This document shows, in pieces, positions 6,609 to 13,240 of a stretch of DNA of 18,793 nt. Every line of letters begins with the position of its first letter. The stretch's first letter is position 1. This stretch comes from an uncultured Blautia sp. (GTDB taxonomy: Bacteria; Bacillota; Clostridia; Lachnospirales; Lachnospiraceae). Both the position numbers and the translations under genes were made by a program. Below the pieces are notes generated by a model. That model was not told where the DNA came from, did no database searches, and worked only from the letters and a program-made list of their open reading frames with translations. The stretch spans positions 1-18,793 of the forward strand of contig CABSEJ010000052.1 in NCBI GenBank assembly GCA_902476765.1, read 5' to 3'.

Positions 6609-7253
6609 ATGGCTAGAAACAAATATCCGGAAGTGACGGTAGAGAAGATTCTGGAAGTATCGGAAAGGCTTTTTTTAGAAAAGGGGTATGATAGCACCAC
6701 CATCCAGGACATTGTAGACGAACTGGGAGGCTTGACCAAAGGGGCTATTTACCACCATTTTAAATCTAAGGAAGACATCATGGATGCATTGGGCGATAGG
6801 ATGTTTATCCATAATAATCCCTTTGAGATTTTGAAAAAGCGGGATGATTTAACTGGTCTGGAGAAAATCAGACAAGCCATGATAATGAATCAGTCAAATG
6901 AAAATCAGGTAGAGCTGACAATGCAGGCCATTCCCCTGTTGAAAAATCCTCAGGTTTTAGTCAAAATGTTGGAGAGCAATCGAAAAGTTTTAGTTCCCTA
7001 CTGGCTGGAGCTGATTGAAGAAGGGCAGAAAGATGGTTCTATTCAGACCGAATACCCCAGGGAGATGGCAGAATTTCTGGTGCTGCTGGACTTCTGGATG
7101 ATACCCTCGGTTTTCCCGGGAGACAAAGAAGAAATAGCACGCAGGTATCAGTTTATTGCCGATACCTTGGAAAAAATAGGACTTCCTCTTATGAATGCAG
7201 AAACAGAAGCCCTGTTGGCTCTTCCTTATTTTGATGTTAATTCCCATGTTTAG
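6609..7253 (+). CDS. TetR/AcrR-family regulator of the adjacent ABC exporter
   Basis: 214 residues from the ATG at 6609. An ATG at 6597 is in frame, but GGAGG begins inside it, at 6599, and serves 6609. The DNA-binding domain spans about 10-55: VEKILEVSERLFLEKGYDST, then helix-turn-helix TIQDIVDELGGLTKGAIYHHF (31-51) and SKEDIMDAL. From about 75 on the protein is a helical ligand-binding domain with no motif that I recognise. The gene has its own strong promoter and terminator and sits 109 bases before a DrrAB-like ABC exporter on the same strand; related operator-like sites occur before both units. I infer a drug- or metabolite-responsive repressor of itself and the exporter. Confidence 0.9.
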   Translation: MARNKYPEVTVEKILEVSERLFLEKGYDSTTIQDIVDELGGLTKGAIYHHFKSKEDIMDALGDRMFIHNNPFEILKKRDDLTGLEKIRQAMIMNQSNENQVELTMQAIPLLKNPQVLVKMLESNRKVLVPYWLELIEEGQKDGSIQTEYPREMAEFLVLLDFWMIPSVFPGDKEEIARRYQFIADTLEKIGLPLMNAETEALLALPYFDVNSHV

Positions 7254-7262
7254 CGGAGATGG

Positions 7263-7297
7263 ATGCGCCAGGAAAAATACCTTGCGCATTCTCTTTT
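7263..7297 (+). terminator. Intrinsic terminator after the tetR-family gene
   Basis: Stem ATGCGC (7263-7268) with GCGCAT (7284-7289), extended inward by AGG/CCT past one C/T mismatch, loop AAAAATA, followed by TCTCTTTT. It separates the regulator transcript from the exporter genes, which have their own promoter. Confidence 0.65.
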
Positions 7298-7304
7298 ACC
7301 AAAA

Positions 7305-7327
7305 TACATTCGTTCGGTTGGTATGAT
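7305..7327 (+). promoter_or_regulatory. Extended -10 promoter with operator-like site 3 before the ABC exporter genes
   Basis: TGGTATGAT (7319-7327) is an extended -10 (TG-N-TATGAT) without a good -35. It overlaps a third site, TACATTC (7305-7311) and GGTATGA (7320-7326), whose half-sites match those of sites 1 and 2 but are separated by eight bases instead of four. Repression by the upstream TetR protein is inferred. Confidence 0.5.
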
Positions 7328-7362
7328 AATGTTTAAATCTGATACGGCAAGGAGGCAGATAC

Positions 7363-8346
7363 ATGACAAGAGAAGGTCTATCTATTTTCGTAAAAGGGCT
7401 GGAGAAGAGCTATGGGGATAAGAAGGTGCTCAGAGGCGTAAATCTTTCTGTACCCCAAGGAACCATATACGCTCTTTTAGGGTCTAACGGAGCCGGAAAA
7501 ACCACAACTATCCGCATATTAACCACCCAGATAAAAGCAGACAGAGGAATCGTTAAGGTTCAAGGATATGATACGCACCGAGAGCCTGAACAGGTACACC
7601 AGGCCATTAGTCTTACCGGACAGTTTACCGCAGTAGATGAAGCCCTTACGGGCAGGGAGAATCTTGTGATAATGGGGAAGCTGCGCCATGTTTCCAAGCC
7701 AAAAGAAATGGCCGGTAAACTGTTAAAGGATTTCACACTGTCTTCCTGGGCAGACCGGCCCGTTGGGACTTATTCCGGAGGAATGAAGCGGAAGCTGGAT
7801 ATTGCAATGAGCCTGGTAGGAAACCCCAGTGTGATTTTTCTGGATGAACCTACCACAGGGCTGGACCCTCAGAGCCGCCGCAGCATGTGGGAGTCAATCC
7901 AACAGCTAAAAGCCGCAGGAGTGACGATTTTTCTCACGACCCAGTATTTAGAAGAGGCGGAATATCTGGCCGACAGGATTGGAATTTTAGATAAAGGCCG
8001 GATAATCGCAGAGGGAAGCGTGGAGGAGCTAAAGGCTCGTCTTCCCCATGGGGAGGTGGAATTTGAATTTTTCTGTGAGGAGGATTTTCGCAGAGCCGGA
8101 CTGCTGCTTCAGGGGGAGAAGCTGTTTGGAAAATCAAAGGAGCAGGAGGAGTATGCAGATGGCCTTAAAGAATATAAAATCCGGTTTTTTACAGACGGAA
8201 AAGCAGATACCATGGCAAGACTAATCCACAGGCTTTATGAGAATCAGATACCGGTCAAAGATTTTTACAAACAGGAGCCTGACCTGGAAGAAGTATTTCT
8301 GGCTATGATAGAGGATAAGGAGGAAGAGATTTATGAGAGCCGTTAG
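7363..8346 (+). CDS. ABC exporter ATP-binding subunit, DrrA-like
   Basis: 327 residues, ATG after AAGGAGG. It powers export by the membrane partner encoded next. Motifs: Walker A GSNGAGKT (40-47), Q-loop glutamine 87 (LTGQF), signature YSGGM (137-141), Walker B VIFLDEP (157-163), D-loop GLD (166-168). The H-loop position carries Gln194 (LTTQYLEEAE) instead of histidine, a trait that I recall for the daunorubicin-resistance (DrrA) branch, so it marks the subfamily rather than a defect. After about residue 225 comes the roughly 100-residue C-terminal extension typical of DrrA-like subunits, ending with EPDLEEVFLAMI. The gene overlaps the permease gene by 14 bases, giving translational coupling. 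Substrate unknown; lipophilic antibiotics are usual for the family. Confidence 0.93.
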   Translation: MTREGLSIFVKGLEKSYGDKKVLRGVNLSVPQGTIYALLGSNGAGKTTTIRILTTQIKADRGIVKVQGYDTHREPEQVHQAISLTGQFTAVDEALTGRENLVIMGKLRHVSKPKEMAGKLLKDFTLSSWADRPVGTYSGGMKRKLDIAMSLVGNPSVIFLDEPTTGLDPQSRRSMWESIQQLKAAGVTIFLTTQYLEEAEYLADRIGILDKGRIIAEGSVEELKARLPHGEVEFEFFCEEDFRRAGLLLQGEKLFGKSKEQEEYADGLKEYKIRFFTDGKADTMARLIHRLYENQIPVKDFYKQEPDLEEVFLAMIEDKEEEIYESR

Positions 8347-9106
8347 AAAAAGATATGGGGACAGTTTTACCATGGCAGGCCGCTGCCTGCTGCTTTCGGT
8401 AAGAAATCCGGATACCTTTTTGACAAGTATTGTCCTTCCGCTGATAATGATGCTGCTGTTTGTTTCCTTGTTCGGAAGCTTTATACAGGTAGAAGGAATC
8501 TCATATGTAGACTATATTGTTCCGGGAGTTTTGCTTCAATGTTTTGGACAATGCTCTTCAGTGACTGCTATATTCGTGAACCGGGATGTAAGCAGCGGCA
8601 TGATGAACCGATTTTCCGTTCTGCCTATTAGGAAATCCGCTGTTTTGACAGGGCATATACTGGAGGCCATGGTCCGAAATTTCCTGGCTGTAGGAACGGT
8701 GCTGCTGGCGGCCTTGTTCATGGGATTTCGTCCCTCGGCGAATGGAGGAGACTGGTGTGTTCTGATTCTGCTGCTGGCAGGAGCAGCCTTGGCCTTTTCC
8801 TGGCTGGCCGTGGCTATTGGAGGAGCAGCCGGCAGCCCTGAGGGTGCCAGCGGATTATTTACCTTTGCCATTGTGCTGCCCTATTTAAGTTCCGGTTTTG
8901 TACCTGCTGAGGCCATGCCCAGACCTTTGGAAATTTTCGCACAATATCAGCCCATGACACCCATGATAAACGCCATGAGAAATGCTCTGCTGGGAAAACC
9001 TTTGGAGGAAAAGACCTTACTTTCAGCCCTGCTTTGGTGCGTGGGACTGACAGCCGTGTTTTATATTCTGTCTGTAAAAGTGTTTCAGAAACGCCTCAGC
9101 AGATAA
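8333..9106 (+). CDS. ABC-2 type exporter permease, DrrB-like
   Basis: 257 residues. ABC-2 family membrane subunit with about six hydrophobic segments: around 30-50 (TSIVLPLIMMLLFVSLFGSF), 60-80, 105-130, 140-165, 170-195 and 230-250. Family blocks are RNPDTFLTSIVLPLIMMLLF near the N-terminus, DYIVPGVLLQ (60-69), RFSVLPI (93-99) and YLSSGFVPAEAMP (183-195), which match DrrB-type permeases. AAGGAGG lies at 8317-8323 inside the ATPase gene, nine bases before the ATG. Two copies of the ATPase and permease are expected to form the exporter. No obvious terminator follows directly. Confidence 0.92.
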   Translation: MRAVRKRYGDSFTMAGRCLLLSVRNPDTFLTSIVLPLIMMLLFVSLFGSFIQVEGISYVDYIVPGVLLQCFGQCSSVTAIFVNRDVSSGMMNRFSVLPIRKSAVLTGHILEAMVRNFLAVGTVLLAALFMGFRPSANGGDWCVLILLLAGAALAFSWLAVAIGGAAGSPEGASGLFTFAIVLPYLSSGFVPAEAMPRPLEIFAQYQPMTPMINAMRNALLGKPLEEKTLLSALLWCVGLTAVFYILSVKVFQKRLSR

Positions 9107-9189
9107 ATAGAGGTCAGTAACCGGATTGGAACTGCCCAACTATGCCTTGCAAATTTGATAGATAGAAGATGGATTATTTTCTTTAACTG

Positions 9190-9198
9190 TGGTAAGAT
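9190..9198 (+). promoter_or_regulatory. Possible extended -10 promoter of the Rpn-family gene
   Basis: TGGTAAGAT fits TG-N-TAAGAT, 40 bases before the GTG start. The -35 region is poor, so this is tentative. Confidence 0.35.
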
Positions 9199-9237
9199 TA
9201 TCGTAAGAATAGGATGTAAAGGAAATGGTGGATAAAC

Positions 9238-10191
9238 GTGGAAAATACATTATCAGAGCATATTACAGCTGCTGATAGCGGTGCGGCGTATGATGCGGCC
9301 TGCAAGCGGCTTTTGGCAAATAAGATTATTTTAGCTTGGATATTGAAATGCTGTTTGGATGAATACAGGAATTGCGATGTAAAAGAGATTGCAGAAAAAT
9401 ATATTGAAGGTATGCCACAAATTTCGCAGGAAGCGGTTAATCCTGATGAAATAGTGGGAAGCCAGCGTATTCAGGGAATGCAGAATGAAGACAGCAGTAT
9501 TTGTGAAGGAACAATCACTTATGATATTCGTTTTTTAGCTACAGTGCCAGGAACAGATGATACCATACACTTAATTATCAATATTGAAGCCCAAAATGAT
9601 TTTTATCCGGGGTATCCCATTATTAAGCGAGGGATATATTATTGTGGAAGATTGATTACTTCTCAGTACGGAACAGTATTTACAGCACCTCAGTATTCAA
9701 AGATTAAGAAAGTCTATAGTATATGGGTGTGTAAAAATCCGCCCCAAAAGAGACGTAATACCATTAACAGGTATTCGATTAAAGAAGAAAATTTGATAGG
9801 AGAAGTAAAAGAGGCTGTTGAGAATTACGATTTGCTTTCAGCTGTCATGATTTGTCTGGGTAACTGCGAATCTGAAGCGGAAACAGGAATTTTAAAGCTA
9901 TTGGAAGTACTCTTGTCTTCAGAACGGGAAGCAGAAGAAAAAAAGAGGATACTACAGGAAGAATTTTCAATTGAAATGAACACAACGTTAGAAAGCGAGG
10001 TGACCTTAATGTGTAATTTAAGCAAAGGCGTAAGAGAAGAAGGAATCCAGCAGGGACGTCGTGAGATGTTGATGGAATCCATTGTCAACCTTATGGGAGC
10101 TATGAAACTTACAGGTGAGCAGGCCATGGCTGCACTAGGCATTCCTGAAGCAGATAGAGAATGGTATGCGAAAGAGTTGGATAAAAAATAG
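9238..10191 (+). CDS. Rpn-family PD-(D/E)XK nuclease / putative transposase (PDDEXK_2 type)
   Basis: 317 residues, GTG start after GGTGG. Members of this family, common in gut Clostridia, carry a PD-(D/E)XK nuclease core; E. coli Rpn proteins promote RecA-independent recombination, and some are now linked to phage defence. Here the core runs from about 20 to 170: helix with KRLLANKIILAWILKC (23-38), TYDIRFLA with acidic residue Asp96, IINIEAQND with Glu117 and Gln119 (the E-x-Q variant of the family), then PGYPIIKRGIYYCGRLITSQYG (124-145), a block I know from Lachnospiraceae copies. Residues 190-317 are helical and end in the usual GIQQGRREMLMESIVNLM tail. Core residues look intact. The name transposase is historical; no terminal repeats were found around it. 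Confidence 0.8.
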   Translation: MENTLSEHITAADSGAAYDAACKRLLANKIILAWILKCCLDEYRNCDVKEIAEKYIEGMPQISQEAVNPDEIVGSQRIQGMQNEDSSICEGTITYDIRFLATVPGTDDTIHLIINIEAQNDFYPGYPIIKRGIYYCGRLITSQYGTVFTAPQYSKIKKVYSIWVCKNPPQKRRNTINRYSIKEENLIGEVKEAVENYDLLSAVMICLGNCESEAETGILKLLEVLLSSEREAEEKKRILQEEFSIEMNTTLESEVTLMCNLSKGVREEGIQQGRREMLMESIVNLMGAMKLTGEQAMAALGIPEADREWYAKELDKK

Positions 10192-10238
10192 TTTTAACAT
10201 TCAAGTGAACGTAGGATATAGGGCAAAATCCAGTTGCA

Positions 10239-10282
10239 GAGACCGTTTCAGTTTTGTGTAAACAGAAAATGGAAACGGTCTC
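10239..10282. terminator. Long hairpin after the Rpn-family gene
   Basis: GAGACCGTTTC (10239-10249) pairs perfectly with GAAACGGTCTC (10272-10282) over 11 bp around a 22-base loop. T-rich sequence follows on the plus strand but not at once (TTAATTTTCTTTTT from 10291), so terminator strength is uncertain. It also lies just beyond the stop of the minus-strand remnant. Confidence 0.55.
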
Positions 10283-10290
10283 ATTTGTGC

Positions 10291-10422
10291 TTAATTTTCT
10301 TTTTGCAGCTCTACTATTAGAGCATGGACGGTTTCTATGGATTCTTCTAAGGCATCTGCGATTTCTTCCTCTGACATTTGAAAAACAGCTCTGCCAGGGC
10401 AGAAAAGAAAATATGTGTGCAT
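10291..10422 (-). pseudogene. Possible 43-residue remnant of an Rpn-type or similar helical C-terminal tail
   Basis: A short open frame on the minus strand, ATG at 10422 and TAA at 10293-10291. Its last 28 residues, from MSEEEIADALEESIETV through LQKEN, form an acidic amphipathic helix pair of the type found at the C-terminal end of Rpn/PDDEXK_2 proteins (EEEIA-x-x-L-E-E-x-I-E-T-V), whereas the first 15 (MHTYFLFCPGRAVFQ) look random. There is no convincing ribosome site; a stop codon lies seven codons upstream of the ATG-proximal region. I read it as the decayed 3' end of a second nuclease gene in opposite orientation to the intact one, followed by a hairpin. It may instead be a chance frame. 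Confidence 0.35.
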
Positions 10423-10436
10423 TCTTCTCTTTTAAA

Positions 10437-10460
10437 TGGTAGAATAGAAGCCGATATAAA
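10437..10460 (+). promoter_or_regulatory. Possible promoter of the Asp-box membrane protein operon
   Basis: TGGTAGAAT (10437-10445) is an extended -10; a second choice is TTTAAA (10431-10436) with TATAAA (10455-10460) at 18 bases. Either lies 45-65 bases before the TTG start. Not decisive. Confidence 0.35.
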
Positions 10461-10502
10461 ATCCGGATAAATTTGTTGTGGAAAAGAGGAGGATGTGGGA
10501 AG

Positions 10503-12011
10503 TTGAAGTTTCTTTATAAGATTTCCGGTAAAATCAGTCTTTTGTTATATATACTTTTCCTGTGGCAGCTATGGCTTCTCTGCAGATTTGGAGGTGTGAG
10601 ACAGAGGCTGCCGGTTTTGGCTTTGTGCGGGTTGGCTGGTCTGATTTGTTTTCTTATGTGGCTCGTGGCGAGAAAAAAGTATAAAGATACCAAAAGAGAA
10701 GAAAAATCTTTAGGAAAAAGATATATGTTGCTGTTGGAAATTTTGGTTTTCGTTATCAGCACCTGCTGCTTTGTTGTGGGTGTTATTTATTCCGCCATGC
10801 CCTATCATGGCAGGCTGGGGTCAAAGCTTCAGGCGCTTTCTACGGAAAGACAGATACCTTTAAACCATACTAATTTTTTTGATTCCGGGGTTTCCGGAAT
10901 TTTGGAAGACTTAGAGGAGGAATTGGATTTGCCCAAGGAACTGTATGTGGTCAATCAGTTTCAGGTGGATTTTAATGCAGAAGGTGAGATTCAAAGTATC
11001 TATACTTTCCTCTGTGGACAAGATGAAAAGGGAGAGAAAAAGACTTATCTGGTGGATTATGACGCAGACCAAAGCCAGGATATGCAGGTGTGGCTACAGA
11101 ATCAGACCAGCGTGGAATATGAGACGGACAAGCTTTTGCAGCCAATGCTTACTATTTTGGAAAAAGCTGATATAGAGACCCAGGTAAAGGCCTGGGATCA
11201 GATGTTTCCCCGGGAAACCTATGAGATTCTGTACTATGGGAGAAGAGCATTTTCCCAGGCAGCAGGGCTGACTTACATTCCCGGAGACGCTGACGGGGAC
11301 GGAAAGACAGAAGGGGAGAAAGATTTTTCTAAGCTGATGTCAGGAGGAGAGATGGTTGGCTATGAAGCTTCTCTTTATATTCCGGCAGTGGAAGAGATAA
11401 CTCCAATCCGCTACATGATGGAGCCGGAGTATGTCAGTGTAGAGACGATAAAGAAGGCAGAAGAGGCCCGGCAGACCCAGACGGCCAAAGAGGCAGAAAC
11501 CTGGACTCTGGACAATTCGGATGGTTCTATGTACTTCTTTCTGGATCACAGTACAGGCTGGAGGATGAAAGTAGCAGACGCTGCGGCAGGAAGCAGGTTT
11601 TATCAGCTGGAATGTACTGCAGATGGAGGAGAAACCTGGACCATGGTCAATAAAGACCCTTTTATGGGGAATATAGGAGTTACAGAAGGGTTGATTTTCT
11701 ATGACGAAAACTTTGGAATAGCCGGACTTACCGGAGCCTCTCAGACTACATCTAAGCTTTATATAACCAGAGATGGAGGTCAAAGCTTTGCAGAAATCAG
11801 CCTGCCCTGGGAAGCCGTGACAGAACTGCCAAAGACAGCTCAGGAATACGGATACACCAAGGAGAGCTACGGCTACTTAAATATGCCCCAGAGGGATGGG
11901 GAGGTTATGACTATTCTGGCTGTCAGCCAGGCAGGGAATTCTCAGGGACTGCTTTTTCAGTCTCAGGACTTGGGAGAGACCTGGAGCTATGCAGGGGTGG
12001 CCAAGCAGTAA
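10503..12011 (+). CDS. Membrane-anchored protein with three Asp-box (BNR-like) motifs, function unknown
   Basis: 502 residues from the TTG at 10503, ten bases after AGGAGG; another in-frame TTG at 10473 lies before that site and lacks one of its own. Three hydrophobic segments (about 8-27, 36-55, 74-98) anchor the N-terminus and leave about 400 residues probably outside the cell. The outer part holds a calcium-loop-like DADGDGKTE (262-270) and, near the end, three Asp-box motifs S/T-x-D-x-G-x-T/S-W/F: TADGGETW (372-379), TRDGGQSF (422-429), SQDLGETW (487-494). Asp boxes stabilise beta-propeller turns in sialidases and other secreted proteins, so a small incomplete propeller is likely; three boxes are too few for a sialidase and no catalytic arginine triad is evident. 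I do not recognise the family. DUF952 and GNAT genes follow closely. Confidence 0.78.
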   Translation: MKFLYKISGKISLLLYILFLWQLWLLCRFGGVRQRLPVLALCGLAGLICFLMWLVARKKYKDTKREEKSLGKRYMLLLEILVFVISTCCFVVGVIYSAMPYHGRLGSKLQALSTERQIPLNHTNFFDSGVSGILEDLEEELDLPKELYVVNQFQVDFNAEGEIQSIYTFLCGQDEKGEKKTYLVDYDADQSQDMQVWLQNQTSVEYETDKLLQPMLTILEKADIETQVKAWDQMFPRETYEILYYGRRAFSQAAGLTYIPGDADGDGKTEGEKDFSKLMSGGEMVGYEASLYIPAVEEITPIRYMMEPEYVSVETIKKAEEARQTQTAKEAETWTLDNSDGSMYFFLDHSTGWRMKVADAAAGSRFYQLECTADGGETWTMVNKDPFMGNIGVTEGLIFYDENFGIAGLTGASQTTSKLYITRDGGQSFAEISLPWEAVTELPKTAQEYGYTKESYGYLNMPQRDGEVMTILAVSQAGNSQGLLFQSQDLGETWSYAGVAKQ

Positions 12012-12040
12012 GATAATAAGATACCACAGGAGGATGCGAT

Positions 12041-12397
12041 ATGTTGATATTACACTGTATAAAAAAAGAACTTTGGGAGGAAATGAAAGGCCAGGACTAT
12101 ATAGGAAAACCATTGCTGGAGAAAAATCCATTTATCCACTGTTCTTCCATAGAATATTTCTGGAGAGTATCTCCTCATTTTGACGATGTGGACGAAGAGC
12201 TGGTATTGCTGCTGATAGAGACAGAGCTTTTAGATGCTCCGGTAAAATGGGAGGATTTAGAAGGCTGCGGCAGGAATTATCCCCATATCTACGGCCCCAT
12301 TCGGGCGGAGGCCATCCGTCAGGTGCTGCCTTACCGGAAAGCGCCAGACGGTACCTGGATAAAAAATGAAGAGCTAAGCTATGTGAAAAATCAGTAA
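12041..12397 (+). CDS. DUF952 family protein
   Basis: 118 residues, ATG after AGGAGG, 29 bases downstream of the Asp-box membrane protein. DUF952 proteins are small, single-domain and of unknown biochemical role, with a fold related to ADP-ribosyltransferase-like or glutathione-type small domains only by weak proposals. Family marks seen: opening strand LILHCIKKELWEEM (2-15), the FIHCSS box (31-36), a strand ELVLLLIETELL (53-64), WEDLEG (70-75) and the closing NYPHIYGPI (79-87), which is the most conserved stretch. Length is normal. Position suggests co-transcription with the gene upstream; no functional link is apparent. Confidence 0.85.
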   Translation: MLILHCIKKELWEEMKGQDYIGKPLLEKNPFIHCSSIEYFWRVSPHFDDVDEELVLLLIETELLDAPVKWEDLEGCGRNYPHIYGPIRAEAIRQVLPYRKAPDGTWIKNEELSYVKNQ

Positions 12398-12403
12398 AGT
12401 TAC

Positions 12404-12420
12404 AGGCCAAAGGCCTTTTA
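12404..12420 (+). terminator. Very small hairpin with T-tract, weak terminator or attenuator
   Basis: AGGCC-AAA-GGCCT followed by TTTA. A 5-bp GC-rich stem with a 3-base loop is marginal; it may only trim transcription into the acetyltransferase gene. Confidence 0.3.
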
Positions 12421-12445
12421 CCAAAACTAAACAGGAGACAGAAAA

Positions 12446-12970
12446 ATGGAATTCAGACAAGCAAAGCTGGAAGACCTTCCAAAACTTAAAAAGGTATACC
12501 GGGACATTATCCAAAACATGGAGGACAATCAAATCTCTATCTGGGATGAAATCTATCCTTGTGAATTTTTCCAGGAAGATATAGAGGCAGAATGTTTTTA
12601 TGTTTTGGCAGAGGGGGAAGACATAGCGGGAGGTTTCGCTCTCTGTGAAAAAGCATCAGGGGAACAGGCTCTGCAGTGGCAGGAGCCGGAAGCCCGGGCT
12701 ATGTATATAGACCGGTTAGGGGTGAATGTGAAATATTTAAGACAGGGGATTGGCAGCAAAATGCTGGAGCAGGCAGAAAAGCTGGCTGGGGAAAAAGGAG
12801 CCAAATGGCTGCGGCTTTTTGTAGTGGACATCAATAAGCCGGCTTTGGACCTTTACGAAAAATGCGGATTTAAAAGAGCAGGGGGAATATATCAGGAGAG
12901 AATTGCCCCGGATTTGGTGTTTCAGGAGTATGGACTGGAGAAACTATCCAGGCCGTTCAAAGAATCTTAG
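12446..12970 (+). CDS. GNAT family N-acetyltransferase
   Basis: 174 residues, ATG after AGGAGA. GNAT enzymes move an acetyl group from acetyl-CoA to an amine; this substrate is unknown. Seen: N-terminal EFRQAKLEDLPKLKKVYRDII (2-22), an acidic loop with IWDEIYPCEFFQEDI (32-46), the acetyl-CoA pyrophosphate loop RQGIGSKML (99-107) following MYIDRLGVNVKY (86-97), and the late motif DINKPALDLYEKCGFKRAG (128-146) with Tyr137. Length is typical. The closest relatives are small free-standing acetyltransferases of Clostridia. The stop (TAG, 12968) lies inside the first of three 18-base repeats, and the same frame stays open for a further 41 codons of repetitive sequence; see findings. Confidence 0.9.
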   Translation: MEFRQAKLEDLPKLKKVYRDIIQNMEDNQISIWDEIYPCEFFQEDIEAECFYVLAEGEDIAGGFALCEKASGEQALQWQEPEARAMYIDRLGVNVKYLRQGIGSKMLEQAEKLAGEKGAKWLRLFVVDINKPALDLYEKCGFKRAGGIYQERIAPDLVFQEYGLEKLSRPFKES

Positions 12971-13019
12971 CCATTCAAGTCATCTAAACCATTCAAGTTA
13001 TCCGACTTGTCCGACAAAA
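12953..13019 (+). repeat. 18-base tandem repeats spanning the acetyltransferase stop codon
   Basis: Three units with an 18-base period start at 12953, 12971 and 12989: CCGTTCAAAGAATCTTAG, CCATTCAAGTCATCTAAA and CCATTCAAGTTATCCGAC. Units 2 and 3 match at 14 of 18 positions. A nested 9-base duplication follows (TTATCCGAC, TTGTCCGAC). All periods are multiples of three and keep the acetyltransferase frame, which reads PFKES-stop, PFKSSK, PFKLSD, LSD. Confidence 0.7.
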
Positions 13020-13025
13020 AAACGC

Positions 13026-13049
13026 AACCTTTCATCGAACCTTTCATTG
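13026..13049 (+). repeat. 12-base tandem duplication
   Basis: AACCTTTCATCG and AACCTTTCATTG stand side by side (11 of 12 identical). In the frame of the upstream acetyltransferase they read PFIE PFIE, continuing the PF-rich periodicity. Confidence 0.65.
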
Positions 13050-13066
13050 AGTATCTGCGGAGGAGC

Positions 13067-13135
13067 AAATACCCCGATGCCTGCATACCAGCATAACTGC
13101 CAGATAATGCTTTCTATGCCTGCATTGGGGTATTT
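13067..13135. ncRNA. Long imperfect hairpin, candidate structured RNA or palindromic intergenic element
   Basis: The arm at 13067-13086 (AAATACCCCGATGCCTGCAT) pairs with 13116-13135 (ATGCCTGCATTGGGGTATTT): 18 of 20 positions, one of them G-U, interrupted by a 2x2 internal loop. Within the loop AGCAT (13090-13094) pairs with ATGCT (13107-13111), so nearly the whole 69 bases fold. It has no T-tract on either strand and lies between the convergent acetyltransferase and flavoprotein genes. The family is not identified. Confidence 0.5.
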
Positions 13136-13189
13136 CGCTGTTCATGTTCAATCTGCGTCGCTTTATGACTATGGACGCAAGGCATACCC
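13128..13189. ncRNA. Second hairpin, competing with the first for the same arm
   Basis: TGCGTC (13154-13159) pairs with GACGCA (13174-13179) around 14 bases, and outside it GGGTAT (13128-13133) can pair with ATACCC (13184-13189). The GGGTAT segment is also the 3' arm base of the larger hairpin, so the two folds exclude each other. Confidence 0.4.
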
Positions 13190-13240
13190 AAGAGAAATAG
13201 AGAGAAGGTGGTGTGCTTTCTTTGCCGTTTTTATCCTTGG

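Noticed and set aside
7363..8346. Loss of the H-loop histidine in the ABC ATPase as a sign of inactivity
   Set aside because: Glutamine at this position is, to my knowledge, usual in the DrrA branch, and all other ATPase motifs are intact.
10254..10442. 62-residue plus-strand frame
   Set aside because: It begins inside the hairpin loop, has no ribosome site, and has no recognisable domain; the opposite strand offers a better reading.
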